This document shows positions 22,107 to 34,716 of a stretch of DNA of 64,000 nucleotides, one piece after another. Source of the stretch: Sipunculus nudus (lineage: Eukaryota; Annelida; Sipuncula; Golfingiida; Sipunculidae); assembly GCA_026874595.1 (NCBI GenBank), contig CM049308.1:36700027-36764026 (forward strand), read 5' to 3'. Numbering within the stretch: position 1 is the first letter of the stretch; each line of letters opens with the position of its first letter. The translations under genes and the position numbers were made by a program. Below the pieces are notes generated by a model, which did not search any database, was not told where the DNA came from, and saw only the letters and a program-made list of their open reading frames with translations.

Positions 22107-24035
22107 TTACCATGAACTATGTCTGGTGTCAGCCAGTACATTTTATCACCATTCCCTTCTGAAGGGTGGCCTCATTTCAAAGCCTAGTTTAATGGAAGAG
22201 CTTTTGAAAATTTACCATAATTATGTCTGGTTTTCCAGCAGTCCTTTTGCCCATAAGAAAACTGATGCCTTTCCTCCCCTGTGTTAGGAAAGGCCATTTG
22301 ATCACTTATTTCCTTTTTCTGCCTTATCATGGAATTCAGTGCTGCACTCTTCTTGAGATCCTGAATCTCATTTCCACTTAAATAGCCTGGGAAGTGAGAG
22401 GATTACCTGACCTTTCCTGGTCCCTTGTCCTGCTTCCACCACTCACTTTGCCCTTCAGGTTTTCATCGGGCTTACCCCACCAACACATTTCTGAGTGAAC
22501 AGTTTCGATTACAGATTCATCTGTAATGAGATCTTGTTATTTTTTTGTTCCATTCTGTGTTAGGTGTTGTGTGCACATATGACAGCGGTGGTCACACAAT
22601 ATAGAACAGTTAATTACCATCATGGGATCAATTTGTGTTTTGTTAAAACCTTTTCAGTGTAGAATCCTCTTGGATGGCATTGTCTCATTTATGTTTACGG
22701 ACAAAATTGTGGTCAAGAGCTTGAGATTATTGCTCATGCTGACCAATTTTTTGTTCAGTAGTGCAGTCATTCATGCATGACTTAGGCTTTTCTCAGGTGC
22801 CTTTGGTTATAATAATCCATTCACTTGTCATCAAAGGCTTTTGATAGTCTTGTGTATGTCATCTGTAGCTTGATGGCCACAAACCATATATTAACATTTT
22901 CTTAAAATTTTTACCCTAGAAGGTGCATGTTTAGGAAAAAATAAATAAAATATATTTCTCAGGCACTTTTTTCGAGAAAATTAAGCAGGTGGGTGGGCGA
23001 CTTTTCATTTTATTTTTTACAGTGAAAATAGCAAAAAATATCATAAATTATATCTCAGGAACTGGTATGGAAATGACAAGTGATTATAGAAAAATGAGAT
23101 AATAATTTAATGATGTGTAGGTCAAATCAAAAGTTTAAAAGGATCCTCAAAATATGACATTTTTTATTTCTTTTACATGTAATATCAACATACAAAGCAG
23201 ATTTTATAATTGCATGGTTGTCAAACTCGCACTGAACACCAGAACATGTTGGGCATTGCCGATGGCAATGACATGGGGTATTCCCCATCAAATACATTAT
23301 GGTCATACATTATTAGAACAAGATCCAAGAGCATTTTATAAAGAAATACATAAGAAATTTGTTTAAGTCTTATATTGTCTTTGTTGATATTTCTTATTTA
23401 AATTTTAATTGCAAAAGAAGTATAATGGAAGTTGGTTTAAAAACCGATCTCTGCCGATCAGCTGCAATGGCAGCAGTGTTTAATCTAGCTGAAGGGTCAT
23501 GAAGCATGAAAATAGGGAAAGTAAGCAAACAGTTTCTCATTGTGGGACTAATTTTAACATATAAATTCTATCTCACAGAAATTAGACAGATTACAAGTGT
23601 TTATTTAAAGATTAGTATACATTTTTACAGAAACCAAGCGTATTGCCACATCATCAGCTATGAACACTGGCGCTGCGTAATGGCTGTTAAAGAAAATAGT
23701 CCACATAAACAGAAATACAAGATAATCATGAATAAATCATTGTAAGGGGTCTAATTGGTCAAAAATTTTGAAGAAATAATCAATGTTTTGAAGTATATGC
23801 ATTGGTAAAAATGGCCAAACTAGCATTCAGACGGAAACTGACTGATGCAGGAGTCAAAGTTTTGTTTTTTTTTGTAGCAATCAAGCACATCACCAGATTA
23901 CCATGAAACACTTAAGCAATAAAAACATTTGACGCAGTGGGTTTAAAGGGATGCAGGCCATGCCTGAGAAACATATAATTAATTAATTTTGGCAGTAGTA
24001 AATTATTATATATTTTATTTTAAAATATTGTATTT
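22107..24035. other. AT-rich DNA without a recognised gene
   Basis: No gene supported. A 70-codon frame at 23154-23366 (+) ends in a protein-like stretch, EQDPRAFYKEIHKKFV, but has no recognisable family, start context or splice support. A short hairpin, ATGGGG-TATT-CCCCAT, lies near 23275. Confidence 0.5.
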
Positions 24036-24393
24036 TTTAGCTCAGCTGACTGTAAGTCATCTGAGCTTTAGCAATCCCTCTTTGTCCGTCGTCCGTCCGG
24101 CGGTCCTGGCGTCTCTCCGTTAACAGGGCACAAATCATAACCGCTGGACCTAGAATCTTCTTACTTGAAATCCAGAGAGGTCCATGAATAATCTCCTTGG
24201 AAACCTGAAATTAGGTCTCTGTTACCAATATTCACCCAGCTATGAGGCTCTGAAGTACCCCCCAGAATAATTGAAAATTTTATACAAAAGCTGAGGTATC
24301 TGAACAACTAATGCATTGATCACCTTGATTCTTTGCATGGATATTGATCATGGAGTGTTTCATTTGTTTCTGCAGACTGGTGGCGCCACCTGT

Positions 24394-26873
24394 TTTTAGC
24401 TCAGCTGACTGAAAGTCATCTGAGCTATAGCGATCACTCTTTGTCCGTCGTCCGTCTGTCTGTCCGTCTGTCCGTCCGTTAACCAGGCACAAATTGTAAC
24501 CGCTGGACCTAGAACCTTGTAACTTAGGATTCTGAGAGGTCCATGAAAAATCTCCTTGGAAACCAGAAATTAGGTCTCTGTTACCCATATCCTTCAAGCT
24601 ATGGGGCCCCAAGTACCCCCCAGAAAAGTCAAAAATTTCATACAAAAACTACAATATCTCATTAACTACCTGACTGCTGGTCATGATTTTTGGCATACAT
24701 ATTGATCATGGATGTTCCATCACTTCCTGCAGACTGGTGGCCCCACCTGTATTTTTCAATTTTTTTACGAATTTTTTTCTCTATTTTTGAGACCTTAAAA
24801 AATATGAACATCTGTTAACAAGGCACAAATCCTAACGACTGGACCTAGAATTTTCATTCTCAACACACTGAAAGGTCCATGAAAAATCTCCTTGGAAACC
24901 AGAAATTAGGTCTCTGTTACCCATATCCTTTAAACTATGACACTCCAAAGTACAGCTCAGAATAATGAAAAATGTGATACAAAAGCTGAAGTATCTGAAC
25001 AACTAATGCAGAGATCACCATAATTGTTTGCATGGATATTGATCATGGAGTGTTTCATCAGTTTCTACAGACTGGTAGCACAACCTGAATTTTTTGGGTT
25101 TTTTTATGAATTTTTTCTCTATTTTTGAGACCTTTAAAGATATGAACATCTGTTAACAGGGCACAAATCATAAAAACTGGACCTAGAATCTTCATTCTGG
25201 ACACACAGGGAGACCCATGAAAAGTCTCCATGGAAACCTGAAATTAGGTCTCTGTTACCCATATTCTTTAAGCTGTATGGCTCCAAAATACCCCCCAGAA
25301 TAATGGAAAATTTGATACAAAAACTGCAGTATCTCAATAACTACAACACTGATGGTCATGACCCGAAGTATCCCTCAGAATAGTGGACAATTTGATACAA
25401 AAGCTGAAGAATCTGAACAACTAATGCGGAAATCACCATGATTCTTTGCATGGATATTGACCATTAAGTGTTTTTATTAGTTTCTGCAGACTGGTGGAGC
25501 CACCTGTATTTTTGTATCCGCCAAAATGAAGTTTTGCGGATACTATGTTTTTGACCGGGTTCCTCTGCCACCCCGTTCATTTCCAGAGAGCTCCTCTGAG
25601 ACTAATGGACCGATTTTTCCTAAACTTATCGGGTCACATGTGAACTGGTGCCTAACTAATTTGCGTTGACCTCTGACCTTTCCTCTCTATCCAGCGTCCA
25701 TTTGTGCGTCTGTTTCATCACATAAACCCTCATATCTCGGGAACCAATGACCGATCAGGAAATAAAATTTATACAAATGTAGCCCTTGGATTGCTTTATA
25801 ACATACACAAAAAATGGTGGCGCCACCTGTAACCATGTTTGCACAGTGTCCATCAGTTCATCTGCCTTGGGTTAAAATTACTCATATCTCTGCAGTGATT
25901 TGACTAATTAACCTGAAATTCGGCATGCGTATACATTCAGGATAGCTTTCATGATTTTATGACAGGTGGTGCCACCTACATTCACGTTCATGCTGATGAC
26001 ATCGAAGCTCATATCTTTGGAACCGTTTGACTGATCACGAAATAAAATTTATACAAATGTAGCCCTTGGACAGCTCTATAACAAACACAAAAAATGGTGG
26101 CGCCACCTGTAACCATGTTTGCACAGCGTCTGTCTGTTTGTCTGCCGTGGGATAATGTCACTCATAACTTGGCAGTGGTTTGACATATCTGCCTAAAATT
26201 TTGCAGTTTTATCAATCCCGGATAGCTTTCTTGATTTTATGACAGGTGGCGCCACCTACATTCTAGTTTATGCTGCAGACATCCAAGCTCATATCTCGGG
26301 AACCGTTTGAACGATTGGGCCAAAATTTTGCATGTGTATAGATCTCACATAGGTCTTAATCATACACAGAACTGGAGGGGACACCTGCAACCATTTTTGC
26401 ACACCGTCTGTCTGTTTGTCTGCCGTGGCCTAAAATCACTCATTTCTCTGTAGTGGATTGAAATAACTGCTTAAAATTTTGTATATGTATACAACTTGGA
26501 CAGCTTTCTGGATTTGTGGTAGGTGGCACAACCTACCTACACATTTAGGCTGCAGACATCCATGCTAATATGCAACATACCTCATTCTATTTCCCCTTGC
26601 CACTCAATCCATGCCACTCAATTCATGCCGTTCCACTCTGATTTTGGTGGATACACGTAGTCACTTGTCGGCTACCCGTATTCTAGTTGATCAAAGTTTA
26701 CACATTTTTTCTCTATTTTTGAGATATATAAATACAGACTTAATCTTGGCCTGTTGGTTAATCTGTTTGACGCTTTAGATCAATGGGTATATACTATACC
26801 ATTCTGATGATAAAATTTCTTTTGCCAATCTCTTCCCAGTCAGCTGAGCGTCATGACCCATGGGTCACTTGTT
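24394..26873 (+). mobile_element. Helentron-like element C2, inner copy
   Basis: The 5' stem-loop folds AGCTCAG (24398-24404) on CTGAGCT (24420-24426), with an inner GACT-gaa-AGTC stem. The 3' end is TCAGCTGAGC (26840-26849), the 12-bp palindrome GACCCATGGGTC (26855-26866) and ACTTGTT. GCTCAGCTGA at the 5' end and TCAGCTGAGC at the 3' end are inverted copies, the subterminal repeat of this family. Core units carry the shared palindrome at 24736 and 25074 (variants) and 25493. It is inserted in a T run of the outer copy and itself holds A2. Confidence 0.85.
25515..26696 (+). mobile_element. Helentron-like element A2 (1182 bp), nested in inner C2
   Basis: 5' TATCCGCCAAAA (25515-25526) folds on TTTTGCGGATA (25532-25542). 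At the 3' end TTTTGGTGGATA (26642-26653) is the inverted terminus, followed by hairpin GTAGTCA-CTTGT-CGGCTAC (26657-26675) and CTAG (26693-26696) before T. Core palindromes at 25816, 25965, 26096, 26245, 26373 and 26521 alternate at about 149 and 130 bp, so the true repeat is a dimer of about 278 bp. Flanks continue the C2 core unit. No coding capacity. It is the closest relative of A1 and lies in inverted orientation to it. Confidence 0.88.
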
Positions 26874-27997
26874 TTTTTTTATTAAATGATTTTCTTTTTA
26901 CTCTATTGTTGAGACCTTTAAAGATGTGGTCATCATTTAGCAGGGCACAAATCATAACCGCTGGATCTAGAATCTTCTTACTTAAATGCAGAGAGGTCCA
27001 TTAAAAATCTCCTTGGAAACCTGAAATTAGGTCTCTGTTACCCATATTCTCCCAACTATGGGGCTCCAAAGTAACCCCTAGAATAATGGCAAATTTCATA
27101 CAATAGCTCAAGTATCTGAACAACTTATGCATTGATCTCCATGATTCTTTGCATGGATATTGATCATGGAGTGTTTCATCAGCTTCTGCAGACAGGTGGT
27201 GCCACCTGCATTAAAAAAAAACAAAATTCTCTATTTTTTTAGACCCTTAAAAATGCAGTCATCTGTTTACAGGGCACAAATTATTACTGCTGGGCCTAGA
27301 ATCTTCTATCTTGACATGCAAGAAACCTAAAATTAGGTCTCTATTACCCAAAACCTCTGAAATACCCCCAGAGTAATGGAAAAATGGAAACAAAGGCTCA
27401 AGTATCTGAACAACTAATGCATTGATTACCATGATTCTTTGCATTGATATTGATCAAGGATATGCGGTCATCTGTTAACAGGGCACAAATCATATTGAAT
27501 AGACCTAGAATCTTTCAACTTGACATCCTTGAAGGTCCATGAAAAGTCTTCAAGGAAACCTGAATTAGGTCTCTCTTACCCATACCATTTGAGCTATGGC
27601 GCTCAAAAGTGCCCCCAAAACAATGAAAAGTTTTAAACAAAAGCAGTGCACAAATCATAACCATTGGAGCTAAAATCTTCTGATTTGACATCCAGGGAGG
27701 TCCATAATAAGTCTCCTTGCAAACTTGAAATTATAGGTGTCTATAACTCATATTTTTTTATTTATGTGGCATGCTTGAAGACCCCAGAAATAATACAAAA
27801 ACACATAATTTGCAAGATTCCTCAGGAATGGGTGAATGGATTGTCCTAAAATTTGGTGTGCTTATGTGTCTTAATGAACTTAAAGCTAACTTGCATGAAT
27901 GATGGTGCCACCTCCATTATCTTAATTAGTTCCCTATGCAAGGGCATATTGTCAACATGTCATTCGGCTGAGCGTCATGACCAATGGGTCACTTGTT

Positions 27998-28170
27998 AAT
28001 ATTTACAAATTCCTCTAGCAACAGAGGTGGCCAATGAAGTCAGAAAATGATACTTTATAGTAATTTTTTTATAGTGAGAAGATATTACATTCAGAAATTT
28101 ATATATTTATAGTCATTTTGATTGAGACTAGGTTACTACAGGCCTCAGCTTTTGAGGTGTAAATACGTTG
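27998..28170. other. Short spacer between elements
   Basis: Unique-looking AT-rich sequence between the outer C2 and the next C1 copy. Confidence 0.5.
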
Positions 28171-31100
28171 TTTAGCTCAGCTGACTATAAGTCATCTGAG
28201 CTATAGTCGTGGTCCTTTGTCCGTCCGTCCGTATGACGTGCCTTCCTTCCGTCCATTAACAGGGCATGTTTTAAAACTGTTGGACCTACGAATCCAAAAT
28301 TTTGCATACCATTAGATGTCCCCAAAATATCCTACTATACCGAAAATTGGGTAATTAGGACTTTGTTTCTTTGAGATATTAAGGAAAAACCTCCGTTTTC
28401 CATAAAAAAAGCCATTGTTAATCTTCAAGGCTGCCTAATATCAAAACCACTGATCTGTTTTTGATCATATTTAGTATTCATATTCTTCCATACATGTTCT
28501 GTGAACATGCCAAAAATTAGGTCAGTATTGGGTATTATTTTGAAGTTATGGGCCCAAATATAATGCAATTTTAAAAAAATCAGGAAATATATTTACTCAC
28601 CTAACATGAGAATTGCTGAAGCTGGAGGCTTTTTTTCATGAATATAACTATATTTAATCAAGATTTAATTGTTTACCCAAAATTAGATCTATATTTTGCA
28701 AATTTTTCAAGTTATTAGCATAAATATAAAATCAATACCTTAAACTTTGTCCAACTTTGGCAATGGCACGTTTTTTCCCTGTAAGCACTGTTGATTTAAT
28801 TTTCACAGCATATATACATAAGGATTTAATCTTTTAAAATCTGAAATTTCAAAGGAATTGTTTGAAAAGAGTAGCTTTTATTCCGGTTTTCATACACCAT
28901 GTCAAGTGTTGTTTACATCTAGCCCACCTAGTAACACAGCCTTCACTTGCATTATGTAACCCACCCCAGGCAGCTTGCCTTGGCTCAGCTTGGCCACTAC
29001 TAGCAGGCTTCCCCTCTGCCCTGCACTCCCCCCCCCCCAGATGAATGTTATAATTTTCTGTATTTTATTTTATTAGCTCAGCTGACTGTAAGTCATCTGA
29101 GCTATAGCGATCACTCTTTGTCCGTCCAGCCATCCGGTTGTCTGTCCGTTAACAAGGCACAAATAGTAACCGCTGGACCTGAAATCTTCTTACTTTACAT
29201 CCAGAGAGGTCCATGAAAAATCTCCTTGGAAACCTGGAATTAAGTCTCTGTTACCCATATCCTTCGAGCTATTGGGCCCCAAAGTACCCCCAGAATAGTA
29301 AAAAAATTCATACAAAAACTTCAATATCTCATTAACTACATCACTGATGGTCATGATTTTTGGCATACATATTGATCATGAGATGTTCCATCAGTTCCTG
29401 CAGACTGGTGGCGCCACCTGTTTTTTTTCAATTTTTTTACGAATTGTTTTCTCTATTTTTGAGACCTTTAAAAATGTGGACATCTGTTAACAGGGCACAA
29501 ATCGTAAAGACTGGACCTAGAATCTTCATTCTTGACATTCTGAGAGGCCTATGAAAAGTCTGCATGAAAACCTGAAATAAGGTCTTATTATCCATATCCT
29601 TCGAGCTATGGGGCCCCAAAGTATACCCCAGAATAGTCAATAATTTCATACAAAAACTTCAATATCTGATTAACTACATCACTGATGGTCATGATTTTTG
29701 GCATACATATTGATCATGAGATGTTCCATCAGTTCCTGCAGACTGGTGGCGCAACCTGTATTTTTCTTTTTTTTAATTATTTTTTTCTCTGTTTTTGAAA
29801 CCTTTAAAAATATGGACATCTGTTAACAAGGCACAAATTGTAAAGACTGGACCAAGAATCTTCATTGTTGTAATTCTGAGAGACCTATGGAAAGTCTCCA
29901 TGGAAAACAGAAATTAGGTCTCTGTTAACCATATCCTTCAAGCTATGGGGCCCCAAAGTACCCCCCAGAATAGTGAAAAATTTCATACAAAAACTCCAGT
30001 ATCGCAATAACTACAACACTGATGCTCATGATTTGTGGCATACATATTGATCATGACTTGTTCTATCAGTTTCAGCAGACTGGGTGCGCCATCTCTATTT
30101 TTTTTCAAATTTTTACGAATTATTTTCTCAATTTTTGACACCTTTAAAGATGTGGTTATCTGTCAACAGGGTACAAATTGTAACAACTGGACCTAGTAAC
30201 TTCATTCTTGTCATGCAAGGAGGCCCATGAAAAGTGCCTGTGGAAACTTAAAATTAGGTCTCTGTTACCCATATCCTTCAAGCTATAGGACTCCAAAGTA
30301 TCCCTCAGAATAATGGAAAATTTGATACAAAAGCTGAAGTATCTGAACAACTAATCCTTCTGTATTTTTTTTCTATTTTTGAGATATATTAATACAGAGA
30401 CAATCTCAGCCTGTTGGTTAATCTGTTTGATGCTTCAGTTGAATGGTTATATACTACCATTCAGATGATAAAATTTCCTTTTGCAAATCTCTTCCCGGTC
30501 AGCTGAGCGTCATGACCCATGGGTCACTTGTTCTGGGCTATGCTACATTTAAGATTTTGTATTGTACCACCAGGGTTACAGTGATTAAAGTGCACATTTA
30601 ATTGTGTCCACAAAGTGGTGTATTGCTATGAAAGTGTGGATGTTTATCAGATAAGTAATTCCATACTTCAGAAGAGTAAAACTTCATCAGGTGTGAAATT
30701 GACTATTAATTCCAGTAATAAATTATAGCTGAGATAGTAATTAGCACAATGATATTGTTTGTCCCTCATTCAACCAACAGTGTGTATATTTTATTTGAAA
30801 AGATGTTTTTATTTTATCAAATTTACTGAATCTTTTATTTTATTTCGGTGAATAAAATTAAGCATGTACTGAAAACTCCAATGTGCAAAATTTTAAATAG
30901 TGATTCAAGGAATAATCTTGTAGATGCCATGTTGTGGCATTATTTTCTTTTAAATTCAGCTTAAACATTTGTGATTTAAAAATAATAAAATACATGTGTA
31001 TGCATGTGACCCAATATGAGCTACACTCTGGATATATAATGATTGCAACTTAGAATTCTAATATTTAAACTTATATTATCAGTTTTTTATTACAAATTTA

Positions 31101-31489
31101 TAAAACTTGTAAATAAAAAAAATGAATCAGATAAAAACTTTTGATGGAAAAAGTGGATATGCTAAAAAATATAGGCTTTAATATAAACTTAAATGCATTA
31201 TTCCCTTGAAAGTGGAATAAAGGTATTAGTCCATTCTGTCCACTTGCCTGTCCATCTGTAAATTTTTCATATGCATCACAGTATCTCAAAACTTTTACTG
31301 TTTTTCTTCATGACAGTCTTGTCAGAGTATTAGTTTGTAATCATATATTTAGAACTTTACTATAACCAAGTAGGAGGGCCATTTCCTCTTCGGTTCTCAT
31401 ATGCTTATGAAAAACATTACAATAGAATATTTTGCATTTGCAAAAATTTCAAACTTCAGCTGAGCGCCATGACCCATGGGTCCCTTGTT
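28171..31489 (+). mobile_element. Family C1 Helentron-like element, longest copy, split by C2
   Basis: The 5' end TTTAGCTCAGCTGACTATAA and GTCATCTGAGCT fold on each other. The 3' end has TCAGCTGAGC (31456-31465), GACCCATGGGTC (31471-31482) and CCTTGTT. Unlike C2 there is no obvious tandem core. The body has recognisable blocks shared with copies at 3.1, 14, 20.1, 48.2, 53.1 and 55.8 kb. It carries the empty site for A1 at 30703-30740. Short open frames inside it are not conserved among copies, so I do not call a protein. Confidence 0.8.
29073..30532 (+). mobile_element. Helentron-like element C2, complete copy nested in C1 (1.46 kb)
   Basis: 5' TTAGCTCAGCTGACTGTAAG with CTGAGCT partner; 3' TCAGCTGAGC (30499-30508), GACCCATGGGTC (30514-30525), ACTTGTT. 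It contains core units of 338 bp (palindrome variants at 29407, 29745, 30083). The C1 sequence on each side ('gaatgttataattttctgta' and 'tttgtattgtacca') runs together, with a short gap, in the C1 copy at 48620-48690, so the insertion is supported by a paralogous uninterrupted copy. Confidence 0.83.
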
Positions 31490-32549
31490 TTATATGTGCA
31501 ACTACTTGGTGGCAGAAATTTTTAGGAAGATACATTGAAACTTATAGAAATGGTCAGATCTATATTGAAAAATATTTCATGCGTGACAAGAAACATCATC
31601 AGTCCTGCAACTGAAAGCATTTCAGTGAAAAGCTATCACAGCTGGTTTATTAATTATGTGAAACAAACTTGTGCATGACCATCATACATCAGGCAATTAC
31701 AGTTTGCTTCAATGTTTTGTTTTGTTCAAAAGATGCATGTATAAGGGAAAGCATTACTCAGGTAGGTTTGTATTTATAGTATTGTTCAAAAACAAAAAAA
31801 TACCGTATGGAAGAAACCATTTTGTTTGCGTGTTGTCTGAGCATGTCATTGAATGATGAAATAACTTCCTGAACTGCCAGACATTTGATGACACTGCTAG
31901 ATACTGGAACTGAAGGATTCACCACAGAGCAGTAATTTTTCTTTAGAATAGAACTTTTTATAGCCATCACACAATACAGAATTTCTCCCATCTGACCAGG
32001 GAATGTTTAGTGATTGGCTTAAGTATGAGAGGACCACTTTAACTTACTAGAGGACCATTATACTCCCACTCATCTTTTGTACTTGTCTTTTTAAGCGAAA
32101 ATATTAGTAACAGCTGACTTCAGCTTATGTTCTATTGATATACACTAAAAACCTTGTCACTAGATATATATAATAATGTAAATTAAGACATGAATATGAA
32201 CAAGTATTAAATCTATATTTGACTTGCTAAAACCAGGAAATAATGGAGAAATTGTGGACAGATTGATTGATTATATTCAGTAAAGAAAATTTCCCAGGCC
32301 ATTGGATATAGGCCCTAAGCAAAGATAGATTAGGGCTTACAAGGATTGACAAAGAGATGTTACCATGTTAATTTGATGATGATTCTAGTATAATAATTAT
32401 GTTGTTGTTCAACAAAATGATTGACTGACTGACTGAAGATGTATTAGGCCCTGCAAGCACTCCAGTTGGAAGGGTCTGAGACCCATTTCCTGGGTGTTCC
32501 AAAGGGGTAGGATGGGCTGGAACTTCTCCAAGATAACCAATGGTGATAA
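31490..32549. other. AT-rich DNA without a recognised gene
   Basis: No coding region or repeat supported. Confidence 0.5.
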
Positions 32550-32718
32550 CCAGGATAGAATAAGTTCACTGGAATTAGGGGTAGAGTCCTTATTGCTAAT
32601 GTATAGAACATGCACTAGACCAGGTGGGCATCAGTCAGAGGTATTGGTGTTATCTTTCATTGAGTTGTATACAGAACTTTGTGTAAGTGATAAAAAGGTA
32701 TTGGGAGAGACCATTAAC
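32550..32718 (+). repeat. Duplicated segment, copy 1 of left block
   Basis: It matches 34717-34890 over its length: 'agttcactggaatt', 'taatgtatagaacatgcac', 'caggtgggcatcagtca', 'gagttgtatacag'. Both copies end at 'ccattaac'. Confidence 0.85.
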
Positions 32719-32749
32719 AAGACAACAAGAGACTTTCCTCAGGAAAGAT

Positions 32750-33079
32750 GCATGGGCTTGAACTTCACCAAGATAACCAATAATGTTGTTAAACAAGAGA
32801 AGAGACTTTCTTCAGCAACGATGGACTGGAACTTTACCATGATATCCATTGACTTTGTTTAACAAGACAACCAGAGACTCTCGTAGCAAAGATGGGCTGG
32901 GACTTCACCAAGATAACCAATGACTTTGTTAAACAAGACAACTAGAGACTTTCCTCAGAAAGATTGGCTGGGACTTCACCATTTAAGATAACCAATGACT
33001 TTGTTAACTCAGCGAAAATAGTTAAGACTTCACCAAGAAAATGAATGATTTGTTTAACAAAACAACCAGAGACTTTCCT
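32750..33079 (+). repeat. Tandem repeat of about 70 bp, diverged
   Basis: Four to five units, each containing 'gacttcaccaagataacc', 'atgactttgtt', 'acaagacaaccagagacttt' and 'cctcagcaaagatgggct'. Starts of the 'acttcacc' word lie about 70 bp apart. Related units continue at 33419-33780. Confidence 0.8.
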
Positions 33080-33418
33080 CATTATGTGGTCAGTTTATGA
33101 AGACCTCTCTGTAGACTTCACTAAGTGTCTTGACTTCGATTGGTTGAATTTTGCCCATAGGATAGGGGGAACATACTTCTTTGATAAAGAGGTTCCTGTT
33201 TATCACATTTATTAATTTACTGGGCCTTGCAGTCAAACAGCTTAGCAAAATCCAGCATTTCCTTAATGCATTTACAACCTGTATATAGTTTCATTTAAAT
33301 CATTTTTATTATAAAAAAAAATTTAAACATCCTGTATGTTGATGATTATTTATAGCTTGTTGAACAAAGTACCAGTTACAGCAGGTACGTATGTTGGGTT
33401 CATCAGATATTCTATACT
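33080..33418 (+). repeat. Duplicated segment, copy 1 of right block
   Basis: It matches 35375-35670: 'gaattttgcccataggatag', 'gataaagaggttcctgttta', 'gggccttgcagtcaaacagc', 'ccagcatttccttaatgca', and 'cttcatcagatattct' at the right end. Confidence 0.85.
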
Positions 33419-33780
33419 CTGGGACTTCACCAAGATAACCAATGACTTTGTTAACTCAGCAAAAATAGTTAAGACTTCACCAAGAAAACGAATGATTTGC
33501 TTAACAAGACAACCAGAGACTTTCCTCAGCAAAGATGGGCTCGGACTTCACCAAGATAACCAATGACTTTGTTAACTCAGAGAAAATAGTTAAGACTTCA
33601 AGAAAACCAAATGACTTTATTTAATAAGACAACCAAAGACTTTCCTCAGCAAAGATGGGCTGAGACTTAACCAAGATAACCAATGACTATGTTAACTTGG
33701 CAAAAATGAACTGGGACTTCACAAAGAAAACCATTGACTTGCTAAACAAGACAACCAGAGACCATAGCAAAAATTGACAG
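33419..33780 (+). repeat. Tandem repeat of about 70 bp, second block
   Basis: It has the same words as at 32750-33079, here in a longer compound unit that also contains 'aaaatagttaagacttcacc'. Non-coding: stop codons and frame changes differ among units. Confidence 0.75.
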
Positions 33781-33959
33781 GGACTATGTACTTGGACAAC
33801 CAGGGGCTTTTGCTACCAGTTGCTGCTGTGTAAAACTATAGGTTTATGACTGGATAAAAAACCTTCATTGCAACAAGATTTGATGAGTAAGAACTCTTTG
33901 AACTGGTTTGGAAATGTTATGCAAAATAATGCAAGGATTGACCATTTTAAAGGACAATT

Positions 33960-34335
33960 AGAGACCTTGCTCAGCAAATGAATGATCAAACTTGAAAAAG
34001 GACAACCAAATACTTAGCTCTCTAAGAATTAACCAAACCTGTAAAAGGACAACTAGAAAAAATTGCTCATTAAATAATTTACCAAAACTTTAAATGGACA
34101 AAGAGACTTTACATCATTAAAAAATTTACCAAAACTTTAAGACCAAATATGTGAAATGACAACTGGAGACTTTGCTCAGTAAAGATTGACATAAACATTA
34201 AAAAGGACAACCAGAGATATTGCTCAGTAATGATTGACCTGAACTTTAAAAGGATGACTAGAGACTTTGCTCAGTATTGATTGATCTAATTTTTAAAAGG
34301 ACAACAAGAGATCTTGCACAGTAATTATTGACATA
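33960..34335 (+). repeat. Tandem repeat of about 56 bp, diverged
   Basis: About six to seven units of the form 'aaaggacaaccagaga-ttgctcagtaa-gattgac-taaacttt'. It is related in wording (acaaccagagact) to the 70-bp blocks, so probably derived from the same progenitor. Confidence 0.75.
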
Positions 34336-34716
34336 AATTAACTTATTATTAAAATACTCTTGGTTCATCATACATATATTGTACATGCATCAGAAACTTC
34401 ATGTAAATCTGAAATGCTTGGTGAAGGGGCACTGTTTGAGTTAGCAAGGAATGATTTGTGAAAATTTCACTGAAATAACTTTTACCAGTTTGATGGAATC
34501 AGATACCATCACAGGATATATTGTTGTGGCAGTGAAGAAGACAAACCCATTTTTTTTCCAAGACAGCCATCAGTTTGCTCCTAGCATGGTAAAAGGTGCA
34601 ATTTATATTATCATACATGCAGCTGCTTGTCCAGATCAGTTGATCAAGGAAGTACTGTATACAGGACAGGGACCTAAATCTCAGATGAATTTTCATCCTT
34701 AGAAAGTGAAAAAATA

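Larger units (their letters stand above)
24036..27997 (+). mobile_element. Helentron-like element C2, outer copy
   Basis: The 5' end is TTTTTTAGCTCAGCTGAC with a CTGAGCT partner. The 3' end is TCGGCTGAGC (27964-27973), GACCAATGGGTC and ACTTGTT (ends 27997). The core consists of about 338-bp units, each running through 'gggcacaaatc', 'ggacctagaatctt', 'ggaaacctgaaattaggtct' and 'gcagactggtggcgccacctg'. It is split by the inner C2 at 24394. The sequence on each side of the insert ('ggcgccacctg' and 'tttttttt...ctctattttt') is contiguous in the C2 copy at 29407, which gives the empty site. Confidence 0.8.

Noticed and set aside
23154-23366. 70-codon frame ending EQDPRAFYKEIHKKFV
   Set aside because: It looks somewhat protein-like, but no family, start context, acceptor site or neighbouring exon supports it.
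24280-24645. 121-codon minus-strand frame containing QTDGRRTKSDR
   Set aside because: It spans a C2/C2 junction and translates the (GTCC)n and stem-loop of the inserted element; related frames appear at other C2 units.
32494-32862. 122-codon plus-strand frame
   Set aside because: It starts in a duplicated block and continues into 70-bp tandem repeats; the second copy of the block is not open in the same way.
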